Under the pieces are notes generated by a model that did not search any database, was not told the origin of the DNA, and worked only from the letters and a program-made list of their open reading frames with translations. A DNA stretch of 64,000 nt from Schistocephalus solidus (lineage: Eukaryota > Platyhelminthes > Cestoda > Diphyllobothriidea > Diphyllobothriidae): the NCBI GenBank assembly GCA_017591395.1, contig WEDG01004954.1:62001-126000 (forward strand). Direction: 5' to 3'. This document shows, piece after piece, positions 9,401 to 18,790 of this stretch (the stretch's first letter is position 1; each line of letters begins with the position of its first letter). Both the position numbers and the translations under genes were made by a program.

Positions 9401-12192
9401 AGACTAAGAAGTTATCACAAAATACCAAATCACCAAGTAATACTTGTAGTTAAACAATGACTATGGGAAGCGGAGTGAAGGAGGAAGAGGAGGAGGAAAA
9501 GGAGGAGGAAGAGGAGGAGGAAAAGGAGGAGGAAAAGGAGGAGGAAGATGAGGAGGGGGATGAGGAGGAGGAGGAAGAGTAGGAAGAGGATGAGGAGGAG
9601 TAGGAGGAGGAGGAGGAGGAGGAAGAGGAGGAAGAGGAGGAAGAGAAGGAGGAGAAAGAGGAAGATGAGGAGGAATGAGGGTTGAAATATTTGGACAAAA
9701 TAGAGGAAACTCCACGTGTTGACCTATCTTTACTTCCGAATATTCAATCAGACGAATTACAGAGACTAGTTTCTGAAAAAGAATGTTCGCACTAACTGGG
9801 GCAGTCCAGTACGGGTATCCGCAGAAAATAACAAAGGTGTCGTTAAGGTTTTTGTCTCAGTCCCACGAGTTTAGTGCTTTGGTTCTAGATGTAACACTGT
9901 CATCTTGATGGTGATGAAGAGATGTCTGACTTCGCACGGTCCATTAGGATACGAAGTATTCATTACGCCTAATGTATACTGTCATCTTCGGTGGTGAAAA
10001 TATCTTGTATATCAGATTGGTTAACGTGAAGTTCTACATGAACCAATATTGTGAGCGACCTAAACTTTAACTCGAATAAGAAGTTTACTACAACGAACTT
10101 TTAAGCCCAAGTTAAAATATATTTTAAAAAAATTCCATAGGAAATCCGAATATTCGCACTCAAAAAAGTAGGAACGCCAGTTCAGCACAGAAATGGAAAC
10201 AAAACACACCGTATAAAAATAAACGTCCCGATGGGCACTGACGCCGTAGCGATTTCCGTTGAAAAGTAAGAGAGCCGGCCGCGTAGTACTCAGATCAGGA
10301 TTAGGAGGTGTTTCGATTGAAATAAACTTGCCATAGAATAAGTAGGACGGTCTTCCAGAATAAACCGTGGTCTCAATTTGCAGTTTGATTGCTCTAGTAA
10401 GGTCCTTTGCCCTTCCAATTTATAGAACTGTTAAAGTTCACGAGTTCAATTGACTACAAAAATGTAAGTAGAGCGTAGGATGATAAGATGCATGGAAAAC
10501 ATCATCCGCAATAAGACAATAGAGACAAAAACTTTTCTTATAGAGCAGATCAACAAATTTAAAACGTGCGCTACTAATTAACAAATGCAAAATTGATCGT
10601 TTAAGTGAAAGGCATCAGGGTATTAAAATCTAGGGAGATTGCCTTAAGACGAAATAAGGGAACCGACTTCAGTAACAGGAGGAAAACAGAGAAGGTAAAA
10701 GATCGTTGTCGTCCGACGGTCTCTGAATTAACTTTGCATTACGGCGGGTCATAGTGTGATTTCAAATCAAGTTCTAAAATCGAATTGACAATGTTTGGTA
10801 TTTAAGCGACCAGGAACTATAATTTGACAAGTTTATAAAACACTCAGTCTGAGATTACAAGTTCCCTAACCTATAAAACACTCCGTCTGAGATTACAAGT
10901 TCCCTTAACCTTACAAGTTCCATAACCTATAAAGCACTCCGTCTAAGATTACAAGTTCCCTTAAGCTAACATTCTGTATACATGGACACACAGTTAGTTC
11001 AGGCATCAGAGTCCGTTTGGCTTGTTTAGGACTAGCTGTATAACCTTACGTCGAGAGAATTTGGACAAGACTCGTCCTTCGCGTCGTAGGGTGGTGATAA
11101 GGAATGTTTATGCAATGTATTAACATGCTAGTTACGGATTTAGAAGGCAAACAGGAGTGGTTCCAAATCTGGCACGATCAAGTGGTAAGAATTGGACACT
11201 AAATCAAAATATGCAAACTTACTGTATTGTCATGGCGGAAGAAAATTAACACTTCGCTGACGCCGGAAGGAATGCACTGCACGTCTTTTGAGTCAAAAAC
11301 AGTAAATATCAGATTATCGCCTAAGATCAGAGGGAATGAGTCATGATATCTTTGCCGATAAGATGAGGCAAAGACCGAAGCCGTCTTGTAAAACTGGCGG
11401 AAGGAAGACGACGAGGTATTAAGCCTTCCATGAACTACAAACTGCAGATATGACGCCGCGAAATAAAACTTACATCATATTCACTTATTATTTTATAAAA
11501 ATCTGTGCAATCATATAGGGGTACAAACGGTCGCATAACATTTTTGAACTGCTTGATCAGAGATGGAAACCGATCGAAACGGTGAACACTGGAAGGTCCA
11601 TTGAAAGTACGCCACAATAATTTAGGAAAACTGTCAGGCGAGTGGGCTTTGAAACAAGGGCGAGCCCAGCAGTTACATGCGACGACTGAAAACTAGATAA
11701 GCTTCAGTTAAATCCAACGGTTTTATACCATCCCGAAGGTCGCACTCAAAAGAACATCCATATCATCTCGAAATCGGAGGGACTGAGCATTCCATGGCGC
11801 GTATACATATGTAAGATAAACCCCCTCCGATTCGAGTTCCTTGGAAAGGTTTGATAAGTGTCCCGTTGATATGTCAAGAATCAGTGTTTTTTCAGCAAAT
11901 ATTGGACTGCCTATCGATGAGGAAATGGACGTAGAAGACTTTCTAGAGAGCGGCAATATGAATGAATGCGACTTACGGAAGGTACGTAAGCCAGACGGCG
12001 ACTGAGGATAAAATTAAAAGGGCAGCATTGACATGTTTTCCCATAAGAAGGAAGTGATCGCGAGAAAGAAGAAACTTCGAAGTCTGTTGAGGGTAGATAG
12101 CCATGAAAGTGGCCGATAACCATACAATACACCACACGCAAACTAAATGACGTAACGTCCTTCCACAAGTATTTTTGCTTTTCCGTCCACAT
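121..12192 (-). CDS. TXNDC11: TXNDC11-like ER thioredoxin-domain protein, multi-exon, 3' end beyond window
   Basis: Gene-level entry; coding exons are listed separately. Read on the minus strand, exons at 11977-12083, 11729-11942, 11474-11692 and 11223-11441 join in frame and follow human TXNDC11 in order: membrane segment, first thioredoxin fold, then the stretch with the N-C-W motif. Exons at 6028-6290, 4310-4749 and 121-403 match its cysteine-rich middle, the part before the last thioredoxin fold, and that fold. In mammals TXNDC11 is an ER membrane protein that works with EDEM proteins in disposal of misfolded glycoproteins. The C-terminal coiled-coil part must lie left of position 115. 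Both CxxC motifs are altered (see exons). Between 6.3 and 11.2 kb only two weak exons were found, so the model is incomplete there, and a short exon is also missing between 404 and 4309. No in-frame stop was seen in any exon. Identity is an inference from remembered family sequence, not from a search. Confidence 0.8.
404..4309 (-). other. Large intronic region of the TXNDC11-like gene
   Basis: Phase shows that a short exon (one encoding roughly A-L-x-x-L-T-L-E in human) is missing between 4310 and 403, so this is at least two introns. Fragments of the dispersed repeat lie at 2630-2765 and 3700-3810. Small open frames at 869-1129, 1914-2165 and 2517-2774 have no recognisable product. Confidence 0.45.
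4310..4749 (-). CDS. TXNDC11: TXNDC11-like exon before the last thioredoxin fold
   Basis: It opens after a polypyrimidine TTTTTTAG acceptor (a second in-phase acceptor gives a start at 4692) and ends at a GTAAGT donor. It carries G-L-A-C-K-H-N-R-T-L and, 30 residues on, H-V-V-I-L-D-P. In human TXNDC11 the same positions read G-L-S-C-R-T-N-K-T-L and H-Y-I-L-D-P. Upstream V-D-E-F-L-T and T-C-C-E correspond to C-S-N-F-L-T and A-C-C-R. This is the strongest diagnostic exon of the middle region. The overlapping plus-strand frames are shadows. Confidence 0.85.
4750..6027 (-). other. Intron of the TXNDC11-like gene, nothing else recognised
   Basis: Lies between two exons that join in phase. Open frames at 5143-5424 (both strands) and the 5' part of a plus frame from 5814 show no family features. 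Confidence 0.45.
6028..6290 (-). CDS. TXNDC11: TXNDC11-like cysteine-rich exon (5' edge uncertain)
   Basis: A long open minus frame whose end at 6028 fits a GTATAT donor leaving one base, the phase needed by the exon at 4749. It contains C-x-L-T-A-I-C-P-I-W-W and, sixteen residues later, W-R-D-C-G-L-N. These match in order and spacing the C-N-T-V-V-L-P-Q-W and C-E-L-C-V-N elements of human TXNDC11. The plus-strand frame over the same bases looks like a shadow. The upstream boundary was not fixed; the frame stays open to about 6409. Confidence 0.5.
6291..7895. other. AT-rich intronic stretch, nothing recognised
   Basis: No exon, repeat or RNA gene could be supported. It lies between two TXNDC11-like exons and is presumed intron. 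Confidence 0.4.
7896..8014 (-). CDS. Possible TXNDC11-like exon (helical segment)
   Basis: 119 nt between an ATTCAG acceptor and a GTATCA donor: two bases plus 39 open codons. It begins S-A-V-C-Q-L-L-K-E-L-F, which could match the V-V-E-R-L-L-Q-H-L helix of human TXNDC11 that precedes the cysteine-rich segment. The position between neighbouring exons is right, but the phase toward the upstream candidate exon is not, so at least one exon would be missing. Confidence 0.35.
9467..9682. repeat. Purine-only GGA/GAA tract, about 215 bp
   Basis: Almost uninterrupted GAG/GGA/GAA triplets on the plus strand. The poly-Ser and poly-Pro reading frames on the opposite strand are by-products of this composition. 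Long homopurine mirror-like tracts can form triplex DNA (known for such sequence; not shown here). Confidence 0.9.
10834..10966. repeat. Short tandem repeat, 38-39 bp unit, three copies
   Basis: Units start at 10834, 10872 and 10928 with TATAAA(A/G)CACTC and run through GATTACAAGTTCC. A 17-bp partial unit (10911-10927) lies between copies two and three. Copies differ by a few substitutions. It lies inside a TXNDC11-like intron. Confidence 0.85.
11050..11168 (-). CDS. Possible TXNDC11-like exon (weak)
   Basis: 119 nt open between a GTGCCAG acceptor and a GTAAGG donor, in the phase required by the exon before it. The 39 codons include a T-S-M-L-I-H-C helix that could correspond to the region after the second thioredoxin-like strand in human TXNDC11. 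The match is too weak to be sure. Confidence 0.25.
11223..11441 (-). CDS. TXNDC11: TXNDC11-like exon 5
   Basis: 219 nt (73 codons, phase 0 to 0), bounded by a 32-nt intron (11442-11473, GTAAGT...CTGCAG) and a GTAAGT donor at 11222. The sequence resembles the second thioredoxin-like, non-catalytic part of TXNDC11: an F-x-Q-F-Y-K-T-A-S run, then a hydrophobic strand ending V-L-I-F-F-R-H. It is fully open. Similarity is moderate, but order, phase and length fit. Confidence 0.7.
11474..11692 (-). CDS. TXNDC11: TXNDC11-like exon 4
   Basis: 219 nt (73 codons, phase 0 to 0), after a 36-nt intron at 11693-11728 that contains an in-frame stop and so must be removed. It contains V-V-A-C-N-C-W followed by a second cysteine, matching the V-A-I-N-C-W-W element of the human protein, then Y/F-x-G-P-S-S and the K-N-V-M-R-P helix, which correspond to the Y-K-G-P and R-V-M-K-P stretch. 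It ends at a GTAAGT donor. Confidence 0.85.
11729..11942 (-). CDS. TXNDC11: TXNDC11-like exon 3, first thioredoxin fold, CxxC lost
   Basis: 214 nt, entering in phase 2 and leaving in phase 0 at a GTATAA donor. It encodes the beta-alpha-beta start of a thioredoxin fold. The motif Y-A-P-W-N-A-Q-S stands where human TXNDC11 has Y-A-P-W-C-G-Q-S, so the remaining active-site cysteine has become asparagine (codons at about 11786-11800). This domain cannot perform CxxC redox chemistry; a binding or scaffold role is inferred. A second long frame over the same bases ignores the 34-nt intron and is a shadow. Confidence 0.85.
11977..12083 (-). CDS. TXNDC11: TXNDC11-like exon 2, membrane segment
   Basis: 107 nt between a CAACAG acceptor and a GTAAGT donor. 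It reads 35 codons plus two bases and contains a hydrophobic run with V-N-A-A-L-L-I-L-S-S-V-A-V-W-L-T-Y-L, preceded by basic residues. This suits the single N-terminal signal anchor that holds TXNDC11 in the ER membrane. The following intron is only 34 nt (11943-11976) and phase is kept. Confidence 0.75.
12136..12192 (-). CDS. TXNDC11: TXNDC11-like first coding exon (tentative)
   Basis: An ATG at 12192 opens 19 codons (beginning M-W-T-E-K) to a GTGGTG donor at 12135; a GTGTGG donor two bases earlier is also possible. An in-frame TAG lies nine bases upstream. A pyrimidine-rich AG at 12199-12200 just before the ATG could be a cis acceptor or a spliced-leader site (inference). The joint to the next exon is less secure than those downstream, and translation could instead start at an internal ATG in the next exon. 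Confidence 0.4.
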
Positions 12193-12198
12193 TTCAGT

Positions 12199-13229
12199 CT
12201 ATTAAAACAAGACGGGGATACTCAACACTGTTTTGTGTTTCTTTTTATTACTTCAATTCTTTTAATATTTTAATACTTTTGATAGTTAAAATATGCTTTA
12301 AAATTTGTATTCAATTTTCATTGGTTTTCCATTACAACTTCAAGAGTCGTTTTTATCTGAATGTTCATTAAAAGTTTATTTAAATTTACAACGTCCGGAA
12401 ATTGAAGAAGCAAACACCATATTTCTGACCACCTATCACACCAAACCTTAGTCTGCTATGGTAAATGAATTTTTCTTACTTACGATCTCCCATCTTATGT
12501 TTGGCAACCCATAATAAAAAATAACTAAATCATTCTAATGCAATAGAGGGAGGAATATGGAGGGCAGAGGATGATGCCAAGCTCAACGAAATATAAATTG
12601 ATAAAGCGTTATAAATAATAAGTAAGGGTGGATCGTCAACCCTGAATTGAGCAATCTCATAAATTGCAGGGACGTCAGTATGCCCACCATGAGTGACGAT
12701 GATTTTCGAAGAGAGCCTTTCGTTCTATTCCCTAAATATGTGTCCTTGATCTCGCTGTTTTAGACATTTTGTCCTTAAGCGACAACATTTGGAAAATTCT
12801 ATCTTATTTTAATGAACTGTACGTCCCCATATGAGAATTCTCCCAAAACAACATCTCTTTGGCAGATTCGTTCTAGTCTGAATATTCGGACTTGACTTAC
12901 GCATGGTTCATTTCTTCCAAAAAGATACGGGGGTGTACCAAAGGGAAATTTTTATCTACGAAGAACATGGACTACCAGCATCGAAACAAACAGGAAAAAC
13001 TCTCAGAAAAACCAGAGGTTAATTTACTGATTTTAGTTAGAGTTCCATCAACGAGTTTGATGATATCTACCACGTACGTTTACAGCTGTCTGACTTGTTG
13101 TAAAACATAACAACACAGGGGCAGCGCACGGTTCCAGCTCACAACGCTTTGCTTACGTGCCACTGTACCCTAACGACAGGTTGACTGTATGCTCCACGAA
13201 AGGGTGGCGCAGGCACGGTGACTTGTGCG
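12199..13229. other. AT-rich intergenic stretch upstream of the TXNDC11-like gene
   Basis: Presumed promoter and 5' flank of the gene ending at 12192. No defined promoter element was recognised. The open frame at 12892-13110 has no recognisable product. Confidence 0.35.
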
Positions 13230-13700
13230 TGATTTAATTTAAAGTGATAGTTGACTTGCACTGCATCTACTGCACTCTATCCTCAGCCCTCAAATGAGCC
13301 CGGTGTCATGACAAAGTCAAGAAAACCGGAGATGGGAGAGCGCGCAGGTGGCTGGCGCGGCATGAGCCGCCCCTGGGTTTACCACCATACCTGACTCGGA
13401 TCCGACGGAGTGGGAGCGCCATAAGGGCCACATTAAGAAGGAGCTATTGCAGTCTGACACTTAGTCCAGCAGTCAGTCAATACACTCTAAACACACATTT
13501 GGCTGTCCACGCGGTCCAAGTGTTCCATCAGTTGGAAACCACGGCATTAAGAGCAACGTGATAGTTTCAAGTGCGTCAGATTTTTTGAAGTGAGGAAAAT
13601 GCGCTGAGTAGTTGACCTCACTCTCCCACCCCCACAATAAGACCACTATCCGAGCCGGTCAGTTGTCTCATGTGGGAGTGGTCGCATTGGCTGGCGGGTC
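13230..13700 (-). repeat. Composite dispersed repeat, modules B then A, minus copy
   Basis: Read on the minus strand, 13700-13520 matches module B (as at 28480-28790 and 37790-38090) and 13460-13230 matches module A (as at 28790-29110). Module A carries the landmark GTCTTCTTGACT...TCATGACACCGGG and a later run CTACTATCA-TTTAAA. Module B carries GAGTGAGGTCGACGGCTCA, then CAATCTGACGCGCTTG. No coding frame is shared by all copies, so it is probably a non-autonomous element of unknown class. Confidence 0.6.
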
Positions 13701-13879
13701 GGCGTACCCGTCTTCGTGCGCCACAGCACGACCAGCCCCCCATAACGCACACACCAGTATTTACTTACTCAGGGGATATGGAGGAGCCATCGCCGTCTGA
13801 CTCCCAGTCCACTGGTCAGCCACTCGACACATACAGCACATACACTGGACCAACGGCGTGGTATGGCGGAAGCGTCAGA

Positions 13880-14850
13880 ATGGCAAGCCTTCAAAGCCAC
13901 GGTTTCTAAGAAAGTATGATATTCTCAGGTACGTGATAATGTTGAGGGTGTTGTCTATGTATTGGTGTAGATTGTTTGCGTTGATGTGGCTTAGCCTCCG
14001 GTGGTTTGCAGCAGGCTCTCGTGGGGGGTATGTGTCTGAATAGGCCCATGCGGTGTGTAACTGTGCGGAAGCAGTGAGGGCAGTGGAGGTGAGCTCGTCG
14101 ACTGTATGTCGGAGCCCAAGGCACTGGTTCACCGGCCTCCGTATGATGGATTCATAGTTGACCGACCAGGCTGATGCATGAGTTAAAGTTTTGGGCGCAG
14201 TGTAGGAAGGAGAAATCGGGAGAGGCTGGAAGGATGTCATTTAGGGTAGTGGGGGTGGCAGTGGCGGTGAGAATGGCAGGAGCGGAGGGTGTGTATGGGG
14301 TATCGGTGTTGTCGGCATTGTGGTGTATTCCACTGTCATGGATGCGCATTTGACCGAATAGGCCCATGTGATTAGTGAATGCGCAAGGAAAGTGAGCGCA
14401 GGAGAGGTGGCTATCTATGCTGTGTGTTGGTGCTCCAGGCACTGGTTTACCAGTCTCTGTACGATGGATTCACTAGTGACTGACCAGGCCGATGTGAGGT
14501 GAATGTGCGGTCGCATTGAGGACAGTTTAGGAGAGAGGCCCCATCGCTGGTGTTGGTGGTGACGGTGGTGGTGGCGAAGGCGGTGGTGACTGCGGTGGTG
14601 GGAGTAACAGGTAATGAGTATTGGGATGTGGTCAATATGATGGTGGGAGTAATTAAATTAGTGACAGTAGTGAGGTTTGGGAGTCTGAAAGAGAGTTGTT
14701 AGAATTTGACGTAGAACTTGGAAGTGTCGGATTGTTGGTGCATTGCATCCGAAGATGTCCAACTAGGCCGATCCGCCCGTGGAAGATGGGTTTACAGCGC
14801 GGGCATGTTGGAAGGGCCTTTGCATCGGGAATTTTGGTCCGGGACGCTGG
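13880..14850 (-). pseudogene. Duplicated C2H2/C2HC zinc-finger tail of the RTE-like LINE
   Basis: First module at about 14840-14740: C-P-R-C, then G-R-I-G-L-V-G-H-L-R and a cysteine. Next C-P-Q-C-D-R-T-F at about 14530. Then a module with N-H-M-G-L-F-G-Q-M-R-I-H (about 14400-14340), a degenerate one near 14190, and C-P-H-C with H-R-M-G-L-F-R-H at about 14070-14020. Two alternating types (R-I-G-L-V-G-H and R-M-G-L-F-G-H) suggest a two-finger unit duplicated in tandem. Low-complexity Thr/Pro/Ser linkers separate them. Confidence 0.75.
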
Positions 14851-17830
14851 TGACTTTCGTGCCGCTCGTTTGGCCTTAACAGCGGCGATCCGGTTGGCCT
14901 CAAAGATTGCTGCACTAGTTTTCATTGATCTTTTCCATACCGGTCTTCCCTGAAAAAAGTTGTCCCGGATCACCGGATTGATTTGCAGTTGCTTCAGAGA
15001 TTTCTTCAAAGTTTTCTTGTAGCGTCGTTTTTGACCTCCCTGTCGGCGAGCACCCGTAGCGACACCTCCATAGAAAAGTTGTTTGGGAAATCGCTCATCG
15101 GTCATAATCTCCAGCCACCGCTCAATCGCAGTTGCATTTGCCTTAGTATGGCGTGGATGCTGAGGATTCCGGTCCGCTCCAGGAACTCCGTGTCATGGAA
15201 CCTGTCTTGCCATCTCAACCTCAGTATTTCGCGCATGCAGCTGAGATGGAAGTGAGTAAGCATTCAGACTTTTTTCGAGTAGACGTTTCAGGTCTCCGCT
15301 CCGAAAAGGAATGTCGTCAAGACGACGGCCTTGTACATCTTCATTTTGGTGTCAGGTGAATACCGTGGCGATTCCACACGGAGTCCTGCAGCCGGCCGAA
15401 GACCTGACTAGCTTTGGAGGTCCGTTGGGCAACCTAGTCATCGATTTTCGTGTTGCGCGACAGCGTGCTTCCTAGATAAGCGAAGTTTTCCCATTTTTGA
15501 GTTGTGCGCCGTTGACATTGATTCGGGGAGCATTGTATTCCGCGCTGGGTGGCGGCTGGTGCATAACAACCGTTTCGGCTGTACTGATTGTTAATCCAAA
15601 ATCGGTGCAGCCTGCGGCGAAGAGGTCTATGCTCCTTTGCATGTCCTCCTCCGTCACGGTGTTAAGGGCGCAGTCGTCCGCGAAGAGCAAGTCATGGACT
15701 GTAGTCATAGACACGCGTGTTGTGGCTTGCATAAGCCGACAGTCAGTTCTATAGGCGGTGCGGATCCCAGGCTGCTCATCACGGTAGGCGTCCATCAGCA
15801 TAGCAAAAAAACATTAGACTGAACAGCGTGGGGTAAAAAACGCAGCACTGCTTTACACCTTTGGTCACTGCGAATGCTTCGGATATCGTCCCGTTGTCAG
15901 TGATGCGTGCCATCATCTACTTATTAAGCTGACGCACCATGTGCGTGAACCGCTCAGAACAGCCGAATTTACGAGAGAATTTCCACAGTCCGTCGCGATT
16001 CACCGTGTAAAAAGCTTTCGTCAGATCCACGCATGTAGTGTAGAGGTGGGTTTGCATATCCTGGCACTTCTCTTGTAGCTGGAGGGTGGAAAAAATCATA
16101 TCGGTTGTTCCCCGTTGCCGACGGAAGACACTGTGGGTTTCCGGGAGCAGGCCCTGCTCTAGGTGACCGTTCAGACGATTTAAAGGATACGGGCGAAGTT
16201 CTTCCCGGCGATTATCAACGATGAGCCTCTCTGGTTATCACAGAGCTGCCGGTTCCTATTCCGCTTGTAGAAATGGACGATGGTTGCGTCTTTGAAATCC
16301 TGAGAAAATTGTCCTTGGCACCACATCTCCTATTGCGGTGCGGTCCCCTTGATACAGGGGCCATTGATGGCCTTGATGTCTTTGAAAAGTTTCTTTTCAT
16401 TTCATTGCGCTCTGCATACCCCTGGATTTCCTCAGCCTTTCGGATCATCCAGGCGTCCTGCATCTCCCGCAGCCGTTCCTGTACAAGGCGCCGGCATCTG
16501 AAGAAGGCTGCTTTGGTGGCGTCAGTCCGAAGGTCCATGTTGGCTTTGTGTAATCAATTCTTTTCCGCGTGTAAGTTGCTGATGTCGGCGTTACTGTCGT
16601 CAAACCAGTCCTGGTGTTGACGGCGTGCGCGTTCAAAAACTTCGGGGGCGGTGGACCGGATGATATTTCGCAAAGGACACCATTGTGCCTCCACGGTGGC
16701 GTTATTATCTGAAGCATGCAGGTCCTCCATTTTCTCGGTTATTTGGTTGCTGAACTCAAAACAGTGAGCAGGCAGATTTAACAAAAGAGTAATTACTTTA
16801 GCTGGCGGTCGCATACCTTGGGGCCTTCGTCGGGGTTGAAGTCGGAGATGATGACCATCGGCAAAGCGGTTCGCCTTGGTTACCAGCACGCACTGACGAT
16901 CTCGCCTCTGGATGAGAACATGGTCCAGCAGCTGCCATCGCCGCGACCAAGCTTGCATCCACGTGGCCTTCTCCCGCGTTGGAAGGCGATGAAGGTATTG
17001 GTCAGCAGTAGACGGTGTTCCGCACACATTCGAAGAAGAAGGAGGCCATTATCGTTGCAGCTACCGAGACCGTGGGGACCCAGCACTCCCTGCCAAGCAG
17101 CATGGTCTGTCCTGACGCGGGCGTTGAAGTCACCAAGGACAATTAACTTGTCCGCCTTCGGCACAGTCGCCAGCAGGGTGTATAAGTCCTCGTAGAATTT
17201 GACCTTCACCGAATCGGAGCTCGTCATTGGAGGAGGATTGATGCTGACGATGTTGGCGAACATGTCTCTCCGAAGAGGCAGACGGAGGCTCATCAAGTGA
17301 GCATTGATACGCTGCGGCAGATGTCCCACGATGTCGTTCCGGATGGCAAAGGCGACACGAGCGTCGAGTCGCTCTGCCTTTGGCCGGACGCTCCAGAAGA
17401 AGGTCGCCGGCACCCACCTCCTCTAGCTGACCCTTCTCAGAGAATCGGGTCTCGCTGAGAGCAGCAATGTCCGCCTTGAAGCGCGCCAGTTCCCGAGCGA
17501 CTAGCCTCATCCTCCGTTCCGGCCGGTTGCTCCTAGGATTGTCTAAAATGGAACGAACATTCCAGGCTGCTAGTATGAGTGGACTCACCTGAGCAGCCTG
17601 GATAGTATGGTGAGGGGGGTTGGGACGGGGGTATTGTTGTTTGTTTGAGTTTTCACAACCGCGTATTTTGTGATCTGCGAGCCGCGGCCAGCTGCAGAAG
17701 ACGTGATAACCAGCATTTGTTTGGGGCACCTTTTCTAGCCCCTTCATATGCGAGGAGGCAAGCAGTGCTGTCCCTAAATAGGACTGCTCGGACATCCCAG
17801 ATTGCTGCCAAACTCCCCTATGGGTCATGG
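13880..17830 (-). pseudogene. RTE-like LINE: endonuclease, reverse transcriptase, C-terminal zinc fingers (decayed)
   Basis: On the minus strand, pieces of one ORF follow in order but in changing frames. An APE-type endonuclease lies at 17620-16800 (W-N-V-R-S, S-E-T-R-F, then G-D-F-N-A-R-V). A linker lies at 16700-16215, and reverse transcriptase at about 16100-15470 with D-L-T-K-A-F and the catalytic F-A-D-D-C-A-L. The C-terminal domain at 15105-14900 has R-R-Q-G-G-Q and R-Y-K-K. The zinc-finger tail at 14850-13880 is listed separately. The arrangement is that of RTE-clade enzymes, and the finger tail is typical, as I recall, of diphyllobothriidean copies. Many frameshifts and stops make it inactive. 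The start is near 17830; 17831-18560 may be its 5' untranslated part. Confidence 0.85.
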
Positions 17831-18559
17831 TTTTGCTATAGTGGGAGAGCGCCCCGAGTTAGCCAGTGCTGCCTACGGGGTTTCTGTCGCCTCCACCGTA
17901 ATACTTTTTGAGAGGAGGGGTGAGAAGTTCGGGAGTCAGACACACCGGGTGTAGAGGCACACACAACACCGGAGACCCTCACCTGGTTTATCCCGCCGGT
18001 CGTGATGGTTGCCCGGGGTGTGGCCGCTGGGAAGAACCCAACTTCGAGGAGCCACAGGTGAGAGTTGAGTACCAGTTAGAGGTGGACACAGGAGCATTCA
18101 CCCCCTGTACAAGACAAATGGAGCGACCAAATGCAATGTGTGTGGTGCTACCCCTAACTAGTACCGCTGTACCCTACCACACCACCGCACCAAAGTTTTA
18201 TACTTGATCAGGCTTTTAACGCAACAGCAACAGGAGATTACAGTGGCTCGTATTTCTGCTCTCACAGCATTAGCTTGTGCGTCACTTCACCTTATCATGC
18301 AACGCCTTCACTTCAGTATATTTTCTGAAATAATAACGGATGTGAAACACACCGCATATGAAGCGTAGAAGCCTTTTGGTGAGGGGCCGAAAAGAACACT
18401 TCTCAGTTACGTGAAAGGGGTCAGCCTTGGATGGTGATGGGGGAACATGCGTTGGTGGCGATGCTGTGTGGTGAGATGGGCACACCTGTGTTTATATACC
18501 GCAAATTTTCTTGGAGACGCATGTTGCCAAATATGCACATGCGGTAACTAAATGTGCAT
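17831..18559. other. Possible LINE 5' region; otherwise unassigned
   Basis: GC-richer than the host flanks and contiguous with the LINE start. Open frames on both strands have no recognisable product. Confidence 0.3.
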
Positions 18560-18790
18560 GGGCATTGTGTACATGGGAGGCGGACGCGGCGACGTTATGT
18601 CTGAAACGCAGTCACTGGTTCACCAGTCTCCTTGCAGTGTATTCACAAGCGACGGACAACGCCAATGCATGAGGTGAAGGCGCACTTGCAGCGTGAACAA
18701 GATAGGTCAGACTAGGTCGAGACGTTGGTGTTGTGCAGCTAGTACTGGTGGTGCCGCTGATGGGTAAGCTGGGGATAGGTGTCTGAAACT
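18560..18790 (-). repeat. Extra fragment of the LINE zinc-finger tail
   Basis: Sequence at 18595-18760 (CACTGGTTCACCAGTCTC, then CGCCAATGCATGAGGTGAAGG) is clearly related to 14410-14580 in the LINE tail. It lies upstream of the LINE start, so it is a separate fragment or part of a nested copy. Confidence 0.55.

Larger units (their letters stand above)
8015..11049 (-). other. Intronic stretch of the TXNDC11-like gene with low-complexity DNA
   Basis: AT-rich sequence with no exon I can support. It holds three tandem copies of a 38-39 bp unit at 10834-10966 and the purine tract at 9467-9682, both listed separately. The human protein has a segment with G-P-A-L-F-L-F-I-P-F that should be encoded somewhere here; I did not find it. 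Confidence 0.5.

Noticed and set aside
9450..9715. Poly-Ser and poly-Pro reading frames on the minus strand
   Set aside because: They are produced by the GGA/GAA tract in two frames and have no other protein character.
10834..10966. CRISPR-like spacing of repeats
   Set aside because: Only three adjacent units without unique spacers, in a eukaryotic intron.
11911..12192. A single 93-codon minus frame over the start of the TXNDC11-like gene
   Set aside because: It reads through a 34-nt intron and one upstream intron; the spliced frame gives a membrane segment and joins the thioredoxin fold.
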